Assembly (NCBI RefSeq): GCF_001613145.1
Contig: NZ_BDBU01000023.1
Location: 62,001-126,000, forward strand
Direction of reading: 5' to 3'
DNA: 64,000 nucleotides
Origin: Nocardia jejuensis NBRC 103114
GTDB taxonomy: Bacteria > Actinomycetota > Actinomycetes > Mycobacteriales > Mycobacteriaceae
Shown here: positions 18,447-27,806 of the stretch, piece by piece
How the letters are laid out: the number at the start of each line of letters is the position of its first letter
Numbering within the stretch: position 1 is the first letter of the stretch
Translations under genes and position numbers: made by a program
Notes under the pieces: generated by a model
Seen by the model: only the letters and a program-made list of their open reading frames with translations
Told to the model about the DNA's origin: nothing
Database searches by the model: none

Positions 18447-18533
18447 GTGGAGGATCGGACCCCGGACCTCGCGGGTGGCCTGGATTCACCGGTCACTCTG
18501 CGCCGCAGCCTGTTCGACTCGCTGTGTAGCTGA
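18447..18533 (+). CDS. Possible 28-residue leader peptide upstream of toxin
   Basis: GTG 18447 follows GAGGGGGG at 3-5 nt and reads 28 codons (VEDRTPDLAGGLDSP...) to TGA at 18531, 8 bp before the toxin start. It lies inside the long 5' leader after the shared promoter element. Expression is not proven. Confidence 0.35.
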   Translation: MEDRTPDLAGGLDSPVTLRRSLFDSLCS

Positions 18534-18541
18534 GGTGTGCT

Positions 18542-21500
18542 GTGGCGCTGGAGTTTCCCTCTTGGCTCGAGTGGCTCGAATGGCTGGTGGGCTCGGACTG
18601 GCCGCACGGCAATGAAGACGTCATGTGGCAGATGGGCCGCGATCTGCAAGAGGTCGCCGCCGACGCCGACGGGCTGATCGGCGACCTCGACACGCTCCTC
18701 GCCGATGTGCGCAAGGCCTATCCGGACGGAACCGGCGGCGACGGGATCCTGGAGTGGCTCACACCCCTTCGTGACGGTGACGAGAACAAGCACGGCTCGC
18801 TGCAGGAACTGGTCGACAACTATCACGCGCTGGCCCAATCGGCCGACGGCATGGGCGATCAGTTGCAGTCCGCGAAACTCAACTTCTATATCGCCGGTGC
18901 GTGGCTGGTCGGCGAACTCGCCTGGGCGGCAGCCTCGGGACCGTTCGCTCCGGCGGCGGAGGCCGGGGTCATCATGTCGGCCCGCATCGCGTTCCGGGAG
19001 CTGAGCGAGCGGCTGGCCGGGCGGATCATCGCGGTCATCGAGCGGAACATCAGCAATACGGTGCTCAAAAGGGTGCTGCCCAAGCTGGTGTACGAGATCG
19101 GGCAGGAAGCGCTTGTCGAGACGTTCCAGGGCAGCACACAGGAATTCCTGGTTCAGACGATCCAGCAGCAGACCGGTCACACCGACGGGTACGACTGGGG
19201 CGCGATCGGGAACAACGCGGCCATCTCGGCGCTCGCGGGTGGTGTGGGTGGTGGCGTCGGATTCGGTGCGCACCATTACCTGCCGACGGATGCGGGCGGT
19301 TTCAAGGGGGCATTCAACGGCGCGCTGACCGGCGCTACCGCCGGTGCGGCGGGAGCCGGGGCGGCGTGGCTCGGCGGTGGAATGCTCAATGGGAATTGGG
19401 AATTCGATCCGCGGTCGCTGACCGGCGGGGCGTTCTCGGGGGCGGGGCCGAGTGCGCTGCACGGGTACAACGGGCATTCGGATCTGGCGGGGACGTCGAT
19501 CGAGAACACCGGTGACGGCAGCCGGCCCTCGACCAATGAGCCCGCACTGTCACGCAATACGCCGGATACCGATGCGCGGACTCCGGACAACGCGGGGAAT
19601 TCAGGCGATGGGCAGCGCCTGGGCGGGAACGGTACCGAACCCGGCGACAGCCACGCCAACGGACAAGGACCGGGAGACAGCAGTTCCGACGGACGTGCGC
19701 CCGGTGAGCACGGGAACGGACAAGGACCGGGCGACAACCAACAGCCAGGGCAGGACGGCAGCGACCAGCAGCGCGGCGCGGGCAACCACGATTCCGGCGG
19801 TAGCCGACAGCAGGGTGGCACGGGAGACGAGCCCGGCGGTCCGGGGGTGCACTCCGCGAGTGCGCCCACCGTCGACGCCCCTGCTGCCGACGCACCCGTG
19901 CGGAACGACAGTGATTCGCAGACCGAGGACCGCTCCGGCGGCCAGGAGCAGTCCGTCGGCGTCGACAGCCGCAACAATCGGCCCGATGCGAACCCGAATA
20001 CCGATGTGGACGGGGGTGATTCGACGACGGCGAGTGGGCCCGACAGCTCGAACGGTGCGGGTTCGCCCGATACGCACGGGGGCGAGGGGGCCTCGCAGCA
20101 CGATTCCGGATCAGGCGCCCACGATCGGACCGGCGACTCCGCGCGAGTGGAACCCGAAAGCCGCGCACCGGGATCCGAGTCGAAGCTGGAGGTAGGACCC
20201 CGGCCGGAGCACTCGGGCGACCCCACGAAAGGCATTGGGCCACAATCCAATAGCGCGGCGGTCATCGGGGGAAGCGCACCCGGCGCGACGACGGCTCCCG
20301 GTGTACAGACTCCGGCCGCGCACGGTGGTCAACCTTCGGCGTCCTCCGGCACGACCTCAGCGAACACCACCGGGACCGGCGACACCCGCGCGCCCGGATC
20401 CAGCGATCCCGCCAAGGCGGCGCCCGTGGCGCGCACCGATGGCAGCGCACCACGTCCGGTCGCACCGGCCTCCCCCGCCGCCGGTCCGATCGCGCCCGCA
20501 CACGCTTCGGTCAGCGATATCGGTGACACCTCGGCATTCACCGCGCCGATACAGGCGGGACGAACCGGTGTCGAAGTCACCACGCCTACAGCTGATTTCG
20601 CCGGAGAGACACCGCACACCGGACGGCCAGATCACACCGAGACCGGCAGCCACGCGCAGGAGAGCAGCGATCCGACAGCGCCCGCCGCCGGTCCGATACA
20701 CGCCGATGTGGGTCCCGTCGTCGTGCCGATCGCGACCGATCCGACGGCCGCCACCAGATCCGACAACGGGGCCCGCGATCCGCAGCGCGGCAATGCGAGT
20801 CCGGTCGGTGACTTCGACGGCCTCGGGCGACCGGTCCCCCTGGTCAGCCTCACCGACAAGGTGCTGCTCGATCACATCGTGAACAATCTCGGACTCATCA
20901 CGCCCGAGGGAGTGTCGTACAACGGCGACACCGGCCGCTTCCTGCTGCCGGACGGTCGGACCATCACGGTGTCCGTCGGGCAGCTGACCAACGGCAATGT
21001 CGCCGAATTCCACACGCGACCGGCTACTTCCGATGATCCCGGCGGTTTCGACATCACTGTGTCGGAGCGGGCCAGAGATCAGGACGTCGTGCGCGCTGTC
21101 GCGCACGAGCTGGCCGAGATCCGGCTGGCCACCGACCCGGATATCGACATTCTGATCGATGCGGACAACGACCGCCCCGACCGGATGACCAGTCATCTCG
21201 GCGGACGCTTCGCCGAACTCGACGTTCTCACCGAGGAGATCGATCGCGCGGCAGCCGATCCGGCTCACGTGCAGAGCGTTTCCGAGCACCGTCGCGACCT
21301 CGCCGACCTGATGGATCGGCTGGGCTTCTTCGATGCGGGCCACGCCGACACGGTGCGGCAGCTGCTCGCCGAACATGATCCTATGCTGGCGCGCCGCCTC
21401 GAACTGGAACAGCAGGGGTTGCACGAACATCGGCCCGTGTTCGATCCGAGTCTTTCCGATGCCGACTTCGACCATTCCGCCGCTGATCATCTGAATCAAC

Positions 21501-24500
21501 TGCGGCAGTTGCTCGATGGCGACTTCGCCGACGATGTCGTGCGCGCCGAAGCGATGGCCTTGGACGGGCGCATGCGCGAGGAGCTCGCACGGCGCGTTTT
21601 CGATCCGCTCTTCGATGATCGGATGAGATCCGTCCGGAAGCTGGCACGGGGGCTGTTCGCGGCGATCGATCCGATCAACACCGCGCTCAACGATCCCGCG
21701 CTGCACGGACAGGATCGCGCCGACGCCGTGCATCGCGCGATCGACGGTTTCCACGACGCGATGCCCGAGGCGTTCCGCGATGCCTTCGGCCCCGAGCGGT
21801 TCGCGCAGATGCACGCTGCCGCGGACAGTTTGGTGAACGCCCCGGACCGGGTCACCGGCATGCTCGATCACGAGACCGGGCGGCTCACCGTCGATGGCGA
21901 GCCGAGCACGCTGAACGACCTGCTGCACACCGTGGATCGAGCCAACCGCGGCGCGGCCGAACACGGGGTGAGCACCGAGTACGTCGTCGTCGTGCACGAT
22001 GCGGTCGACGGGAAATCCAGTGTCGAGGTCCTCTCACGGCCACTGCCGCAGCATCGACTGCCCCTGCCTCAGAACGCCTACGGCCCCGACAACTCGAGAA
22101 TCGATCTCCAACCGCGACCGCCGGTACCGGCCGCGGCGACGGGCGGTCACACCATCGACGTCGGGGTCGGGCGCAGCGCCTTCGGCGTCGAAATGACCCC
22201 GGCCGCAGACCTTTCCGGTGGCGGCCTGGTGATCAAGACCGAGTTGGCCGACAAGGCGATCGCCGCGCAGCGACGCCGGGATCTGGGCCTGCTCGACCCG
22301 GGGCCGCTGACCGAGCCCGGAACCGTCATGGTCTTCGGCAACCTGCTGTCCGACGGTCATCTGCTCGGTGACGGGCCGAACGGCGACGTGGCCCGGATCT
22401 TCATCAACAATGTCAGCGCCGACCTGCCCGATGCCGTCTACGACGACATCGCGGCGAAGCTCGCCGACATCCTCGCACCGGGCGGGCGCGTCGAGGTGCA
22501 GTGGGATATGAAGCCGGAGGAACCCGGCGGCGAACGCGGGGATCGCAAGCACATCCTCGGGACGACGTTGTGGCAGGCGCTGGAGCGGCATTACTTCGGC
22601 CGCCCGAACCCGTTCCGGGTCATCGAGAACACCACGTTCCCGCATCCGGGTAATGCCGACTACGACTACTCGATCGACGCCGGCGGTAGCAATGTGCTCA
22701 ATACCGCGCGCATGGCGGAGATCGATCCGCCGCTGCCCGAGCGACGCATGATCTTCGTCTATGAACCCAGCTCGTATGAACCCAGCTCGGTCGAGGTCGC
22801 CGAGACTCCCGCACCGGGAATCGACGAATCCCCCGAGTCCACCGGACACGAGGGCGAACACGGTACAGCGAGCCCGGTCGGCGAATTCCACGGTGACGCA
22901 CGGCCCGAGGGCGTCGCCGACCTGACCACGGACGCCGTGCTCGATCGGGTCCGGGAGAACCTGTCGCTGATAGCACCGGAAGGCGTCACCTGGAATCCGG
23001 ACCAGGGTCACTTCGTATTGCCGGACGGGCGCACCGTGCGGATCGAGGTCGGTCCGACCCAGGACGGTGCGGTCGCCGAATTCCATTCCCGGCCCGACGG
23101 TTACGACGTTCAGGTCTCGCCGCGTGCGCGGGACGTGGATGTGGTCCGGGCCCTCGCGCACGAACTCGCCGAGATCACGCTGCTGCAGCAGGAGGGCATC
23201 CACGTCGATCCGAGCGACGATCGGCCCTTGTCGATGACACCGCATCTGGGCGGGCGCTTCGCTGAAATGCGAGTGTTGACAGCGCAGATCGACGAGGTCT
23301 CGGCCGATCGTGCTCGCGCGAAGGAGCTTCCGGCCCTGCGCCGCGACCTGATCGATCTGATGGACCAGGTCGGATTCCACGACCCCGATCAGGCGCGCGT
23401 CGCGGAACGACTTCTGGCCGAACATGATCCGGAACTCGCGCACCGAATAGAGCAGGCACAGCTGCCGGGCGCGGGCATGCTGCGTCCGGGTGCGCTCGAT
23501 CCCGATGCCACACCGAGCGACCACGATCTCGGCCGGATCCAGCAAGTGCGTGAACTGGCCGAACGCGGCGTTCCTCGCAGTCCGGCCGAGCCCGCCACGG
23601 TAACGGACCTCGACCCCACCCGTCGCGAAGGGCTCGCGCTCGTCGAGAGACTCGGATTGCGAGAGGGCACGCCGGGCGCGGCCGAACGGCGGGCCGTCGT
23701 CTCGGATCGACTGGACGAGCGCGGGCGCAGGCAGGTCGAGGAGCTGCTCGCCGATGTGGGCCGCCCCGATTACCAACTGTCCGAAGCGGATCGGCGGTTC
23801 GTCGAGACGGTTCGCATCGAGGCCAGGGCGGCGGACGCCCTGGATTTCCTGTCGCAGCCCTTCCATCAAGCCGTGATGCGAGTCCATCGGGTCTATCGCG
23901 CGGAGGTCGCCGAGCACGTCGTGGAATCACACGTGGTCGAGGATCCCGATTCGGGCGCGCGATGGTTCCGCTGGCCTCCGACCGCGGCGGATTCCGCGCA
24001 TGTGACAGCGGAGAGCTCACCGAATCATGATCCAACGGCCGACCACGAGCCGACCGGCGATCATGGACTGCCCGTCGAGCACGGATTGCCCAGCGATCCG
24101 GAACAATTGCGCGAGCACTGGTCTCAGCTCTCACCGCAGGAGCGCGACGCCTGGCATCGCGAGGATCCGTACGTCGGGAACCGGGACGGGATTCCGCAGG
24201 CCGACCGCGATCACTACAACCGCCGGACCCTGGCGGCGCTGCGGGAGGACGCGGTGCGCGAACAGCACGAGGAGCGGCTGAAGCAGATCGACGACATGCT
24301 GACACTGCTCGATGCGGCCGATCCGGATCTGCCGCCGCACCTGCTGTCGTATGTCGATGAGAAGCTCCAATACATCTACGCCCTGGGCAATCCCGATACG
24401 GCGCAGCATGTGGCGATCGCACTGGCCGGCGCGTTCCGACGGCGCAGCGGAGTCGGTTATGCCCTGCAGACGCTGGCGCAGTTGCGGCAGGCCTCCCTGG

Positions 24501-25096
24501 CGATGGATCCGACCGGGGAGACCTCGGTGCTGCTGTTCGGTGCGTACGACAACCCGAATTCGCTGATCACGACGCTCTCGTCCAAGGGTGCGGAGGACGG
24601 CGCGCAGAAGGTGCGCGAGTTCCACGAGGGGCTGCGCGTCACCCATCAGGGGCCGCCCGCGAACATCACCACGATCGCGCATTCCTACGGCGGCGTGACC
24701 GGCGGGCATTCGGCCGGGCACGGCCACGCGCTCGACACCGACGCGCTGGTCTTCATCGGCAGCTGGGGTACCGGCGTCGCGAGCGTGGCCGATCTGCGGC
24801 TGACCGGAGTCGACGCCGCCGACCTGCCCAATCACGTCTTCGCGACCATGGCGGAGCACGACTCGATCCAGCTCATGCCCTCCACGCACGGTCCCGCACC
24901 CGATGATCCGGCGTTCGGCGCTACGGTTTTCGAGTCCGACTCCACCCCCAGCCGAACCAGGCTCGGCTGGAACCCCGACGACCACCAGGCCACGAACTAT
25001 TTCGACTCGAACAACCAGTCGTATGCGAGTCTGGGGCTGATCATCGCCGGACTCTGGAACCAGATCAACCCGCCCGGCGGCGGCGCAGCCCCGTAA
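18542..25096 (+). CDS. 2,184-residue CpnT-like T7SS toxin with DUF1023-type lipase C-terminus
   Basis: The start is GTG 18542. Residues 1-330 match the N-terminal (channel/export) domain of CpnT-like proteins and align with the 7,484-aa protein: EWLxWxVGxxWPxGNED, SADG, a hydrophobic segment at about 115-145, then Gly-rich helices. About 330-745 is Gly/Ser/Asp-rich linker. Two related modules follow (about 750-970 and 1440-1650), each with LLPDGRT-type strands and AHELAEI. Between them, about 1200-1405 resembles a Rossmann methyltransferase (VMVFGN, LAPGGRVEVQWDM). The last 320 residues are an alpha/beta hydrolase of the DUF1023 type: AHSYGG nucleophile at Ser2048, HALDTDALVFIGSWG, EHDSIQLMPSTHG, and GWNPDDHQATNYF with a possible catalytic His. 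A lipase or esterase effector is likely. The methyltransferase and module roles are tentative. Confidence 0.85.
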   Translation: MALEFPSWLEWLEWLVGSDWPHGNEDVMWQMGRDLQEVAADADGLIGDLDTLLADVRKAYPDGTGGDGILEWLTPLRDGDENKHGSLQELVDNYHALAQSADGMGDQLQSAKLNFYIAGAWLVGELAWAAASGPFAPAAEAGVIMSARIAFRELSERLAGRIIAVIERNISNTVLKRVLPKLVYEIGQEALVETFQGSTQEFLVQTIQQQTGHTDGYDWGAIGNNAAISALAGGVGGGVGFGAHHYLPTDAGGFKGAFNGALTGATAGAAGAGAAWLGGGMLNGNWEFDPRSLTGGAFSGAGPSALHGYNGHSDLAGTSIENTGDGSRPSTNEPALSRNTPDTDARTPDNAGNSGDGQRLGGNGTEPGDSHANGQGPGDSSSDGRAPGEHGNGQGPGDNQQPGQDGSDQQRGAGNHDSGGSRQQGGTGDEPGGPGVHSASAPTVDAPAADAPVRNDSDSQTEDRSGGQEQSVGVDSRNNRPDANPNTDVDGGDSTTASGPDSSNGAGSPDTHGGEGASQHDSGSGAHDRTGDSARVEPESRAPGSESKLEVGPRPEHSGDPTKGIGPQSNSAAVIGGSAPGATTAPGVQTPAAHGGQPSASSGTTSANTTGTGDTRAPGSSDPAKAAPVARTDGSAPRPVAPASPAAGPIAPAHASVSDIGDTSAFTAPIQAGRTGVEVTTPTADFAGETPHTGRPDHTETGSHAQESSDPTAPAAGPIHADVGPVVVPIATDPTAATRSDNGARDPQRGNASPVGDFDGLGRPVPLVSLTDKVLLDHIVNNLGLITPEGVSYNGDTGRFLLPDGRTITVSVGQLTNGNVAEFHTRPATSDDPGGFDITVSERARDQDVVRAVAHELAEIRLATDPDIDILIDADNDRPDRMTSHLGGRFAELDVLTEEIDRAAADPAHVQSVSEHRRDLADLMDRLGFFDAGHADTVRQLLAEHDPMLARRLELEQQGLHEHRPVFDPSLSDADFDHSAADHLNQLRQLLDGDFADDVVRAEAMALDGRMREELARRVFDPLFDDRMRSVRKLARGLFAAIDPINTALNDPALHGQDRADAVHRAIDGFHDAMPEAFRDAFGPERFAQMHAAADSLVNAPDRVTGMLDHETGRLTVDGEPSTLNDLLHTVDRANRGAAEHGVSTEYVVVVHDAVDGKSSVEVLSRPLPQHRLPLPQNAYGPDNSRIDLQPRPPVPAAATGGHTIDVGVGRSAFGVEMTPAADLSGGGLVIKTELADKAIAAQRRRDLGLLDPGPLTEPGTVMVFGNLLSDGHLLGDGPNGDVARIFINNVSADLPDAVYDDIAAKLADILAPGGRVEVQWDMKPEEPGGERGDRKHILGTTLWQALERHYFGRPNPFRVIENTTFPHPGNADYDYSIDAGGSNVLNTARMAEIDPPLPERRMIFVYEPSSYEPSSVEVAETPAPGIDESPESTGHEGEHGTASPVGEFHGDARPEGVADLTTDAVLDRVRENLSLIAPEGVTWNPDQGHFVLPDGRTVRIEVGPTQDGAVAEFHSRPDGYDVQVSPRARDVDVVRALAHELAEITLLQQEGIHVDPSDDRPLSMTPHLGGRFAEMRVLTAQIDEVSADRARAKELPALRRDLIDLMDQVGFHDPDQARVAERLLAEHDPELAHRIEQAQLPGAGMLRPGALDPDATPSDHDLGRIQQVRELAERGVPRSPAEPATVTDLDPTRREGLALVERLGLREGTPGAAERRAVVSDRLDERGRRQVEELLADVGRPDYQLSEADRRFVETVRIEARAADALDFLSQPFHQAVMRVHRVYRAEVAEHVVESHVVEDPDSGARWFRWPPTAADSAHVTAESSPNHDPTADHEPTGDHGLPVEHGLPSDPEQLREHWSQLSPQERDAWHREDPYVGNRDGIPQADRDHYNRRTLAALREDAVREQHEERLKQIDDMLTLLDAADPDLPPHLLSYVDEKLQYIYALGNPDTAQHVAIALAGAFRRRSGVGYALQTLAQLRQASLAMDPTGETSVLLFGAYDNPNSLITTLSSKGAEDGAQKVREFHEGLRVTHQGPPANITTIAHSYGGVTGGHSAGHGHALDTDALVFIGSWGTGVASVADLRLTGVDAADLPNHVFATMAEHDSIQLMPSTHGPAPDDPAFGATVFESDSTPSRTRLGWNPDDHQATNYFDSNNQSYASLGLIIAGLWNQINPPGGGAAP

Positions 25097-25124
25097 CCCT
25101 TCGACCCGACGAAACGAGGACGGC

Positions 25125-25589
25125 ATGCCATCGGCGACCACGCAGGCCGCGGCCCGCGCGCACCTGCTGCGGCACTTCACGCAGACCCTGCGAGCCCTGC
25201 CCGCCGAGTTCGCGCTGACCCTCCACCATCCCGACCTGCCCGCCGCCAACCTGCACCGCGGCGTGAATCTGCCCTGGGAGCAGAACAACCCGGACAATCT
25301 GCTGGAGTTCTTCGACATCCGGTACTGGGTCGTCGGGACCACCCCCGACACCTCGGACGAGTACTTCGACCTGGTGACGAAGGCCTGGACCGAACAGAGC
25401 TGGCCCACCCGGACCGACCGCCCCGCGCGCCCCCGCACGACCTACACCCGCACTCCCGACGGCTACGGCCTGACCCTCACGCAGAGCATCAACGGCTACC
25501 TCAGCCTGGCGGGCTCCACCCCCGCGTTCGCCCCCGACTCTCCCGAGGGCGAACCGGTGCCGACCCGCATCGACCGGCCGGCCGAATAA
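25125..25589 (+). CDS. Partner protein downstream of lipase toxin
   Basis: The 154-aa product starts at ATG 25125 with GAGGA upstream and lies 28 bp after the toxin stop, so it is probably co-transcribed. It has a helical start (RAHLLRHFTQTLRAL) and then a strand-rich body with YFDLVTKAWTEQSWP and TPDGYGLTLTQSINGYLSLAGSTPAF, a pattern I associate with small mycobacterial proteins encoded next to DUF1023 lipases. No signal peptide is visible in this frame. The location suggests immunity or an accessory function for the lipase toxin; no activity can be read from the sequence. Confidence 0.7.
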   Translation: MPSATTQAAARAHLLRHFTQTLRALPAEFALTLHHPDLPAANLHRGVNLPWEQNNPDNLLEFFDIRYWVVGTTPDTSDEYFDLVTKAWTEQSWPTRTDRPARPRTTYTRTPDGYGLTLTQSINGYLSLAGSTPAFAPDSPEGEPVPTRIDRPAE

Positions 25590-25598
25590 GACTCCGGG

Positions 25599-25622
25599 GA
25601 CGGCCGATACGACTCGGCCGTC
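25599..25622. terminator. Hairpin between convergent genes
   Basis: GACGGCCGA and TCGGCCGTC form a perfect 9-bp stem around TACGAC, between the stops of the toxin partner gene and the convergent PE-like gene. It is probably a bidirectional terminator without a T-tract. Confidence 0.5.
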
Positions 25623-25941
25623 AGAGGTTGGTGAAGTCGGCCGTGGAGTCGGACTCGATCTGCTGGAAGGTCGCGGCGTGGGTGCGGACGGCCGCGGCGA
25701 GTGCGCGGAGTTCGCCGATGCCGAGACCGGATTGCTGGACGTAGGAATTGCCCACACCGGTGAGGGTGTCGGCGGCCTGTAGTGAGACCTCGTCGGCGCC
25801 GGCTGACTGGACCCGCAGCGCCGGGGTCTCGGCCTTCAGCGTGGCCTCCAGGCGGTCTGCCAGAGCGTCCAGATCGGCTGCCGCGGACAACGCGGTGGCC
25901 GCATCGAAACGCACACTCCCCATAGCCATTTCGTTCACCAT
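25621..25941 (-). CDS. PE-like ESX small protein
   Basis: This is a helical hairpin protein of up to 106 aa. Three in-frame starts exist (ATG 25941, GTG 25938, ATG 25929); GGGAGGG ends at the first ATG, so GTG 25938 or ATG 25929 may be the true start. The core VRFDAATALSAAADLDALADRLEATL plus a second helix (GELRALAAAVRTHAATFQQIE) fits the PE or WXG100-like fold, ending in DSTADFTNL, a short acidic tail. A TAGGAT -10 candidate lies at 25964-25959 on the minus strand. It has no PPE neighbour; the EspA-like gene lies upstream. It is probably an exported ESX cargo. Confidence 0.75.
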   Translation of the reverse strand: MVNEMAMGSVRFDAATALSAAADLDALADRLEATLKAETPALRVQSAGADEVSLQAADTLTGVGNSYVQQSGLGIGELRALAAAVRTHAATFQQIESDSTADFTNL

Positions 25942-26085
25942 CCCTCCCAGTTGCAGGCATCCTACCGCGTTCGGCGACCGAACTCCTACCGAGTGGGACA
26001 GCGAACTCTCGCCACTGCGGCACGCGCACTCGAGCAGACCGGCGGAATCATGATCACCGGCGCCACGACCGCGGCCGCGACCCGA

Positions 26086-27303
26086 TCAGACGGCGGAGCG
26101 CGGGCTGGTCGTACCGACCGCCCCGACCACGGGGACGCCGGTATTGCCGAGTTCGCCGACCACCTCGTCGCCGTGTTCGCCGGTGACCATATTGGTGCGG
26201 ATGTCCTCGTCGCCCGAATCCTGGTTCTGCGGAGCGAGACCCGCGCCCGCCATCGGCGGGATCATGCCGGGAGTGGTCGCCGCGGGGCGAGTGCCGGCGA
26301 CCGGTTCGGCCGACGGGGCGGCCGGGGCGCCGGGGGCCGCGCTCATCGAGCGGGTGCCGCTCCACTGACTCAGCGGGGTGGTCGCGGCCAGGCCGCCGAT
26401 CGCCGACAGACCGCCGACTCCACCGGCCACACCGCCGCCACCGGCGAGCGCGGCCGCCACCGGATCGACCTCGGCGGACTGGGTCTCTATCGGCTCCGCG
26501 ATGGACTCGAGCTGCTGCTGGACGGTCTGGACGCCGCTGCCGACCGCGCTGGCCAGCGGCTGGATCGCACTGATCAACTGGGTCAACTGCGACAGCGAGT
26601 CGACACCCTTCGGGGCATCGGTGACGTCCACCTTCTTGCCGGCCACCGTCATCTCCGCGCTCTCGACGGTGAGTTGAGAGCGGGTCGAGGCGACCACAGC
26701 GGTGGCTTCCGCGGCGGTTTCGCTGGCGAGCGACAGCAGGAACACCTGCCCGGGAGGGGTCACCAGGAAGGGCGCGGCGATGGTGGCGCCGGTGATGAAT
26801 TTGGTGATGATGCCCGCCATGCTGGCCGCACCGGTCGCGACGGTGGTCGCGGCGCCCGCGAGCACGGTCTTCTGCTGCACGTTCTGACCCTGCAATTCGA
26901 CCGCGTTCGTCTGTGCCGCGGCGCCCTTCTCGGCGGCACCGGTCGCGCCGTCACCCTGCCACTGACTCGCCAGCGACATGAGGGAGGTCGCGACCGACAC
27001 GACCTGCTGCAGCGCACTGGACACACCCGAGAGCACCTGCGTCGCATCCACATTGCCGAGCTGGCCGGTGCCGAACGAGGCGGCCAGATCGGTGAGCGGG
27101 CGGGTGAGTGCGCTCAGGTCGATGACCGGCAGCGGCGGAAGTTCCGGCAGCGCCGGGACGGGCGGCAGCTGCGGCAGCGACGGCAGGCCCATGTCCTGCA
27201 GGATGTCGTTGATCGGACGATCGAGCGTCGGTCCGAGCGCGGTGCCACGCAACACATCCGCCACGGCGGAATCGAGCGCACCCGGAACGGACGGCGTGGT
27301 CAT
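26086..27303 (-). CDS. EspA/EspE-like ESX substrate
   Basis: The 405-aa product starts ATG 27303, overlapping the EspC-like stop by 4 bp (ATGA). Residues 1-65 are Pro/Leu-rich. About 65-260 is helical with QWQGDGATGAAEKG near residue 115, a WxG-type turn, and a hydrophobic helical pair (AGAATTVATGAASMAGIITKFITGATIAAPFLV) that may insert in membranes. The tail from about 275 is Gly/Ala/Pro-rich linker ending in TSPRSAV. EspA is known to be co-secreted with EspC in mycobacteria, and this coupled pair copies that order. Family assignment rests on shape and pairing, so it is moderately sure. No signal peptide is seen. Confidence 0.7.
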   Translation of the reverse strand: MTTPSVPGALDSAVADVLRGTALGPTLDRPINDILQDMGLPSLPQLPPVPALPELPPLPVIDLSALTRPLTDLAASFGTGQLGNVDATQVLSGVSSALQQVVSVATSLMSLASQWQGDGATGAAEKGAAAQTNAVELQGQNVQQKTVLAGAATTVATGAASMAGIITKFITGATIAAPFLVTPPGQVFLLSLASETAAEATAVVASTRSQLTVESAEMTVAGKKVDVTDAPKGVDSLSQLTQLISAIQPLASAVGSGVQTVQQQLESIAEPIETQSAEVDPVAAALAGGGGVAGGVGGLSAIGGLAATTPLSQWSGTRSMSAAPGAPAAPSAEPVAGTRPAATTPGMIPPMAGAGLAPQNQDSGDEDIRTNMVTGEHGDEVVGELGNTGVPVVGAVGTTSPRSAV

Positions 27304-27620
27304 AGCTCCTGCGACAGCGAGATGAAGTCGACGCTGGACTCGGTCTCGGCATTCTCATAGGTCGCGGCCGCGTCGTACGAGGTCGCCGCGGTGCCGGCGA
27401 AGACGGCCGCGAGTTCGGCCGTGGCGGCGACATGGTTGCCCTGTGCGCCAACGAAACTCAGCAGGAAGTCCTGGCCGATCAGCCCGAAGACCGGGATCGC
27501 GGCGGCAATGGTGGCTGCCTGGTCCGCGGCGGCGGCACCGGCGACGGTGGAAGCCACCGCGGCCGAGACATCACCGTACCGGCGAATCGCATCCGGCGTC
27601 GCAACGAGGTTGCTGCTCAT
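27300..27620 (-). CDS. EspC-like type VII secretion target
   Basis: The 106-aa product begins MSSNLVATPDAIRRYGDVSAAVAS, a helical start typical of the EspC/DUF2580 family, followed by a hydrophobic middle helix (IPVFGLIGQDFLLSFVGAQGNH) and a C-terminal helix (ATSYDAAATYENAETESSVDF). The C-terminal Y-x3-E (YENAE) resembles the T7SS export signal YxxxD/E. Its stop overlaps the EspA-like start by 4 bp. A 23-bp palindrome lies 93 bp upstream. It is probably exported together with the EspA-like protein. Confidence 0.75.
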   Translation of the reverse strand: MSSNLVATPDAIRRYGDVSAAVASTVAGAAAADQAATIAAAIPVFGLIGQDFLLSFVGAQGNHVAATAELAAVFAGTAATSYDAAATYENAETESSVDFISLSQEL

Positions 27621-27712
27621 GAGACCCCCATCTGGAAGATCAATTCATAACGAACTATACAGAGCGAGGATTCGCGCCGTATAGGAAAGCCTGCGCGAAC
27701 TCCCCGCCGTGG

Positions 27713-27735
27713 CGGTGAACACCAGGTGTTCACCG
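27713..27735. promoter_or_regulatory. Perfect 11-bp inverted repeat, likely operator
   Basis: CGGTGAACACC and GGTGTTCACCG are perfect inverted copies around one A. The palindrome lies 93 bp upstream of the EspC-like start and contains the GTTCAC half-site also found in the shared promoter elements. Its symmetry fits a dimeric regulator. TATAGT (27657-27652, minus strand) or TATACG may be the -10 of the espC-espA-like unit. Confidence 0.6.
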
Positions 27736-27806
27736 GGTTATCGGCAGGAATTCCAATCAAGCTGCCGCACTATGAAATTCGACGGTATCAGTTCCCGCCG
27801 AAACGG

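Noticed and set aside
20790..23500. AHELAEI in the 2,184-aa toxin as a zincin active site
   Set aside because: The pattern lacks the second His of HExxH and no third ligand is visible, so no peptidase claim is made.
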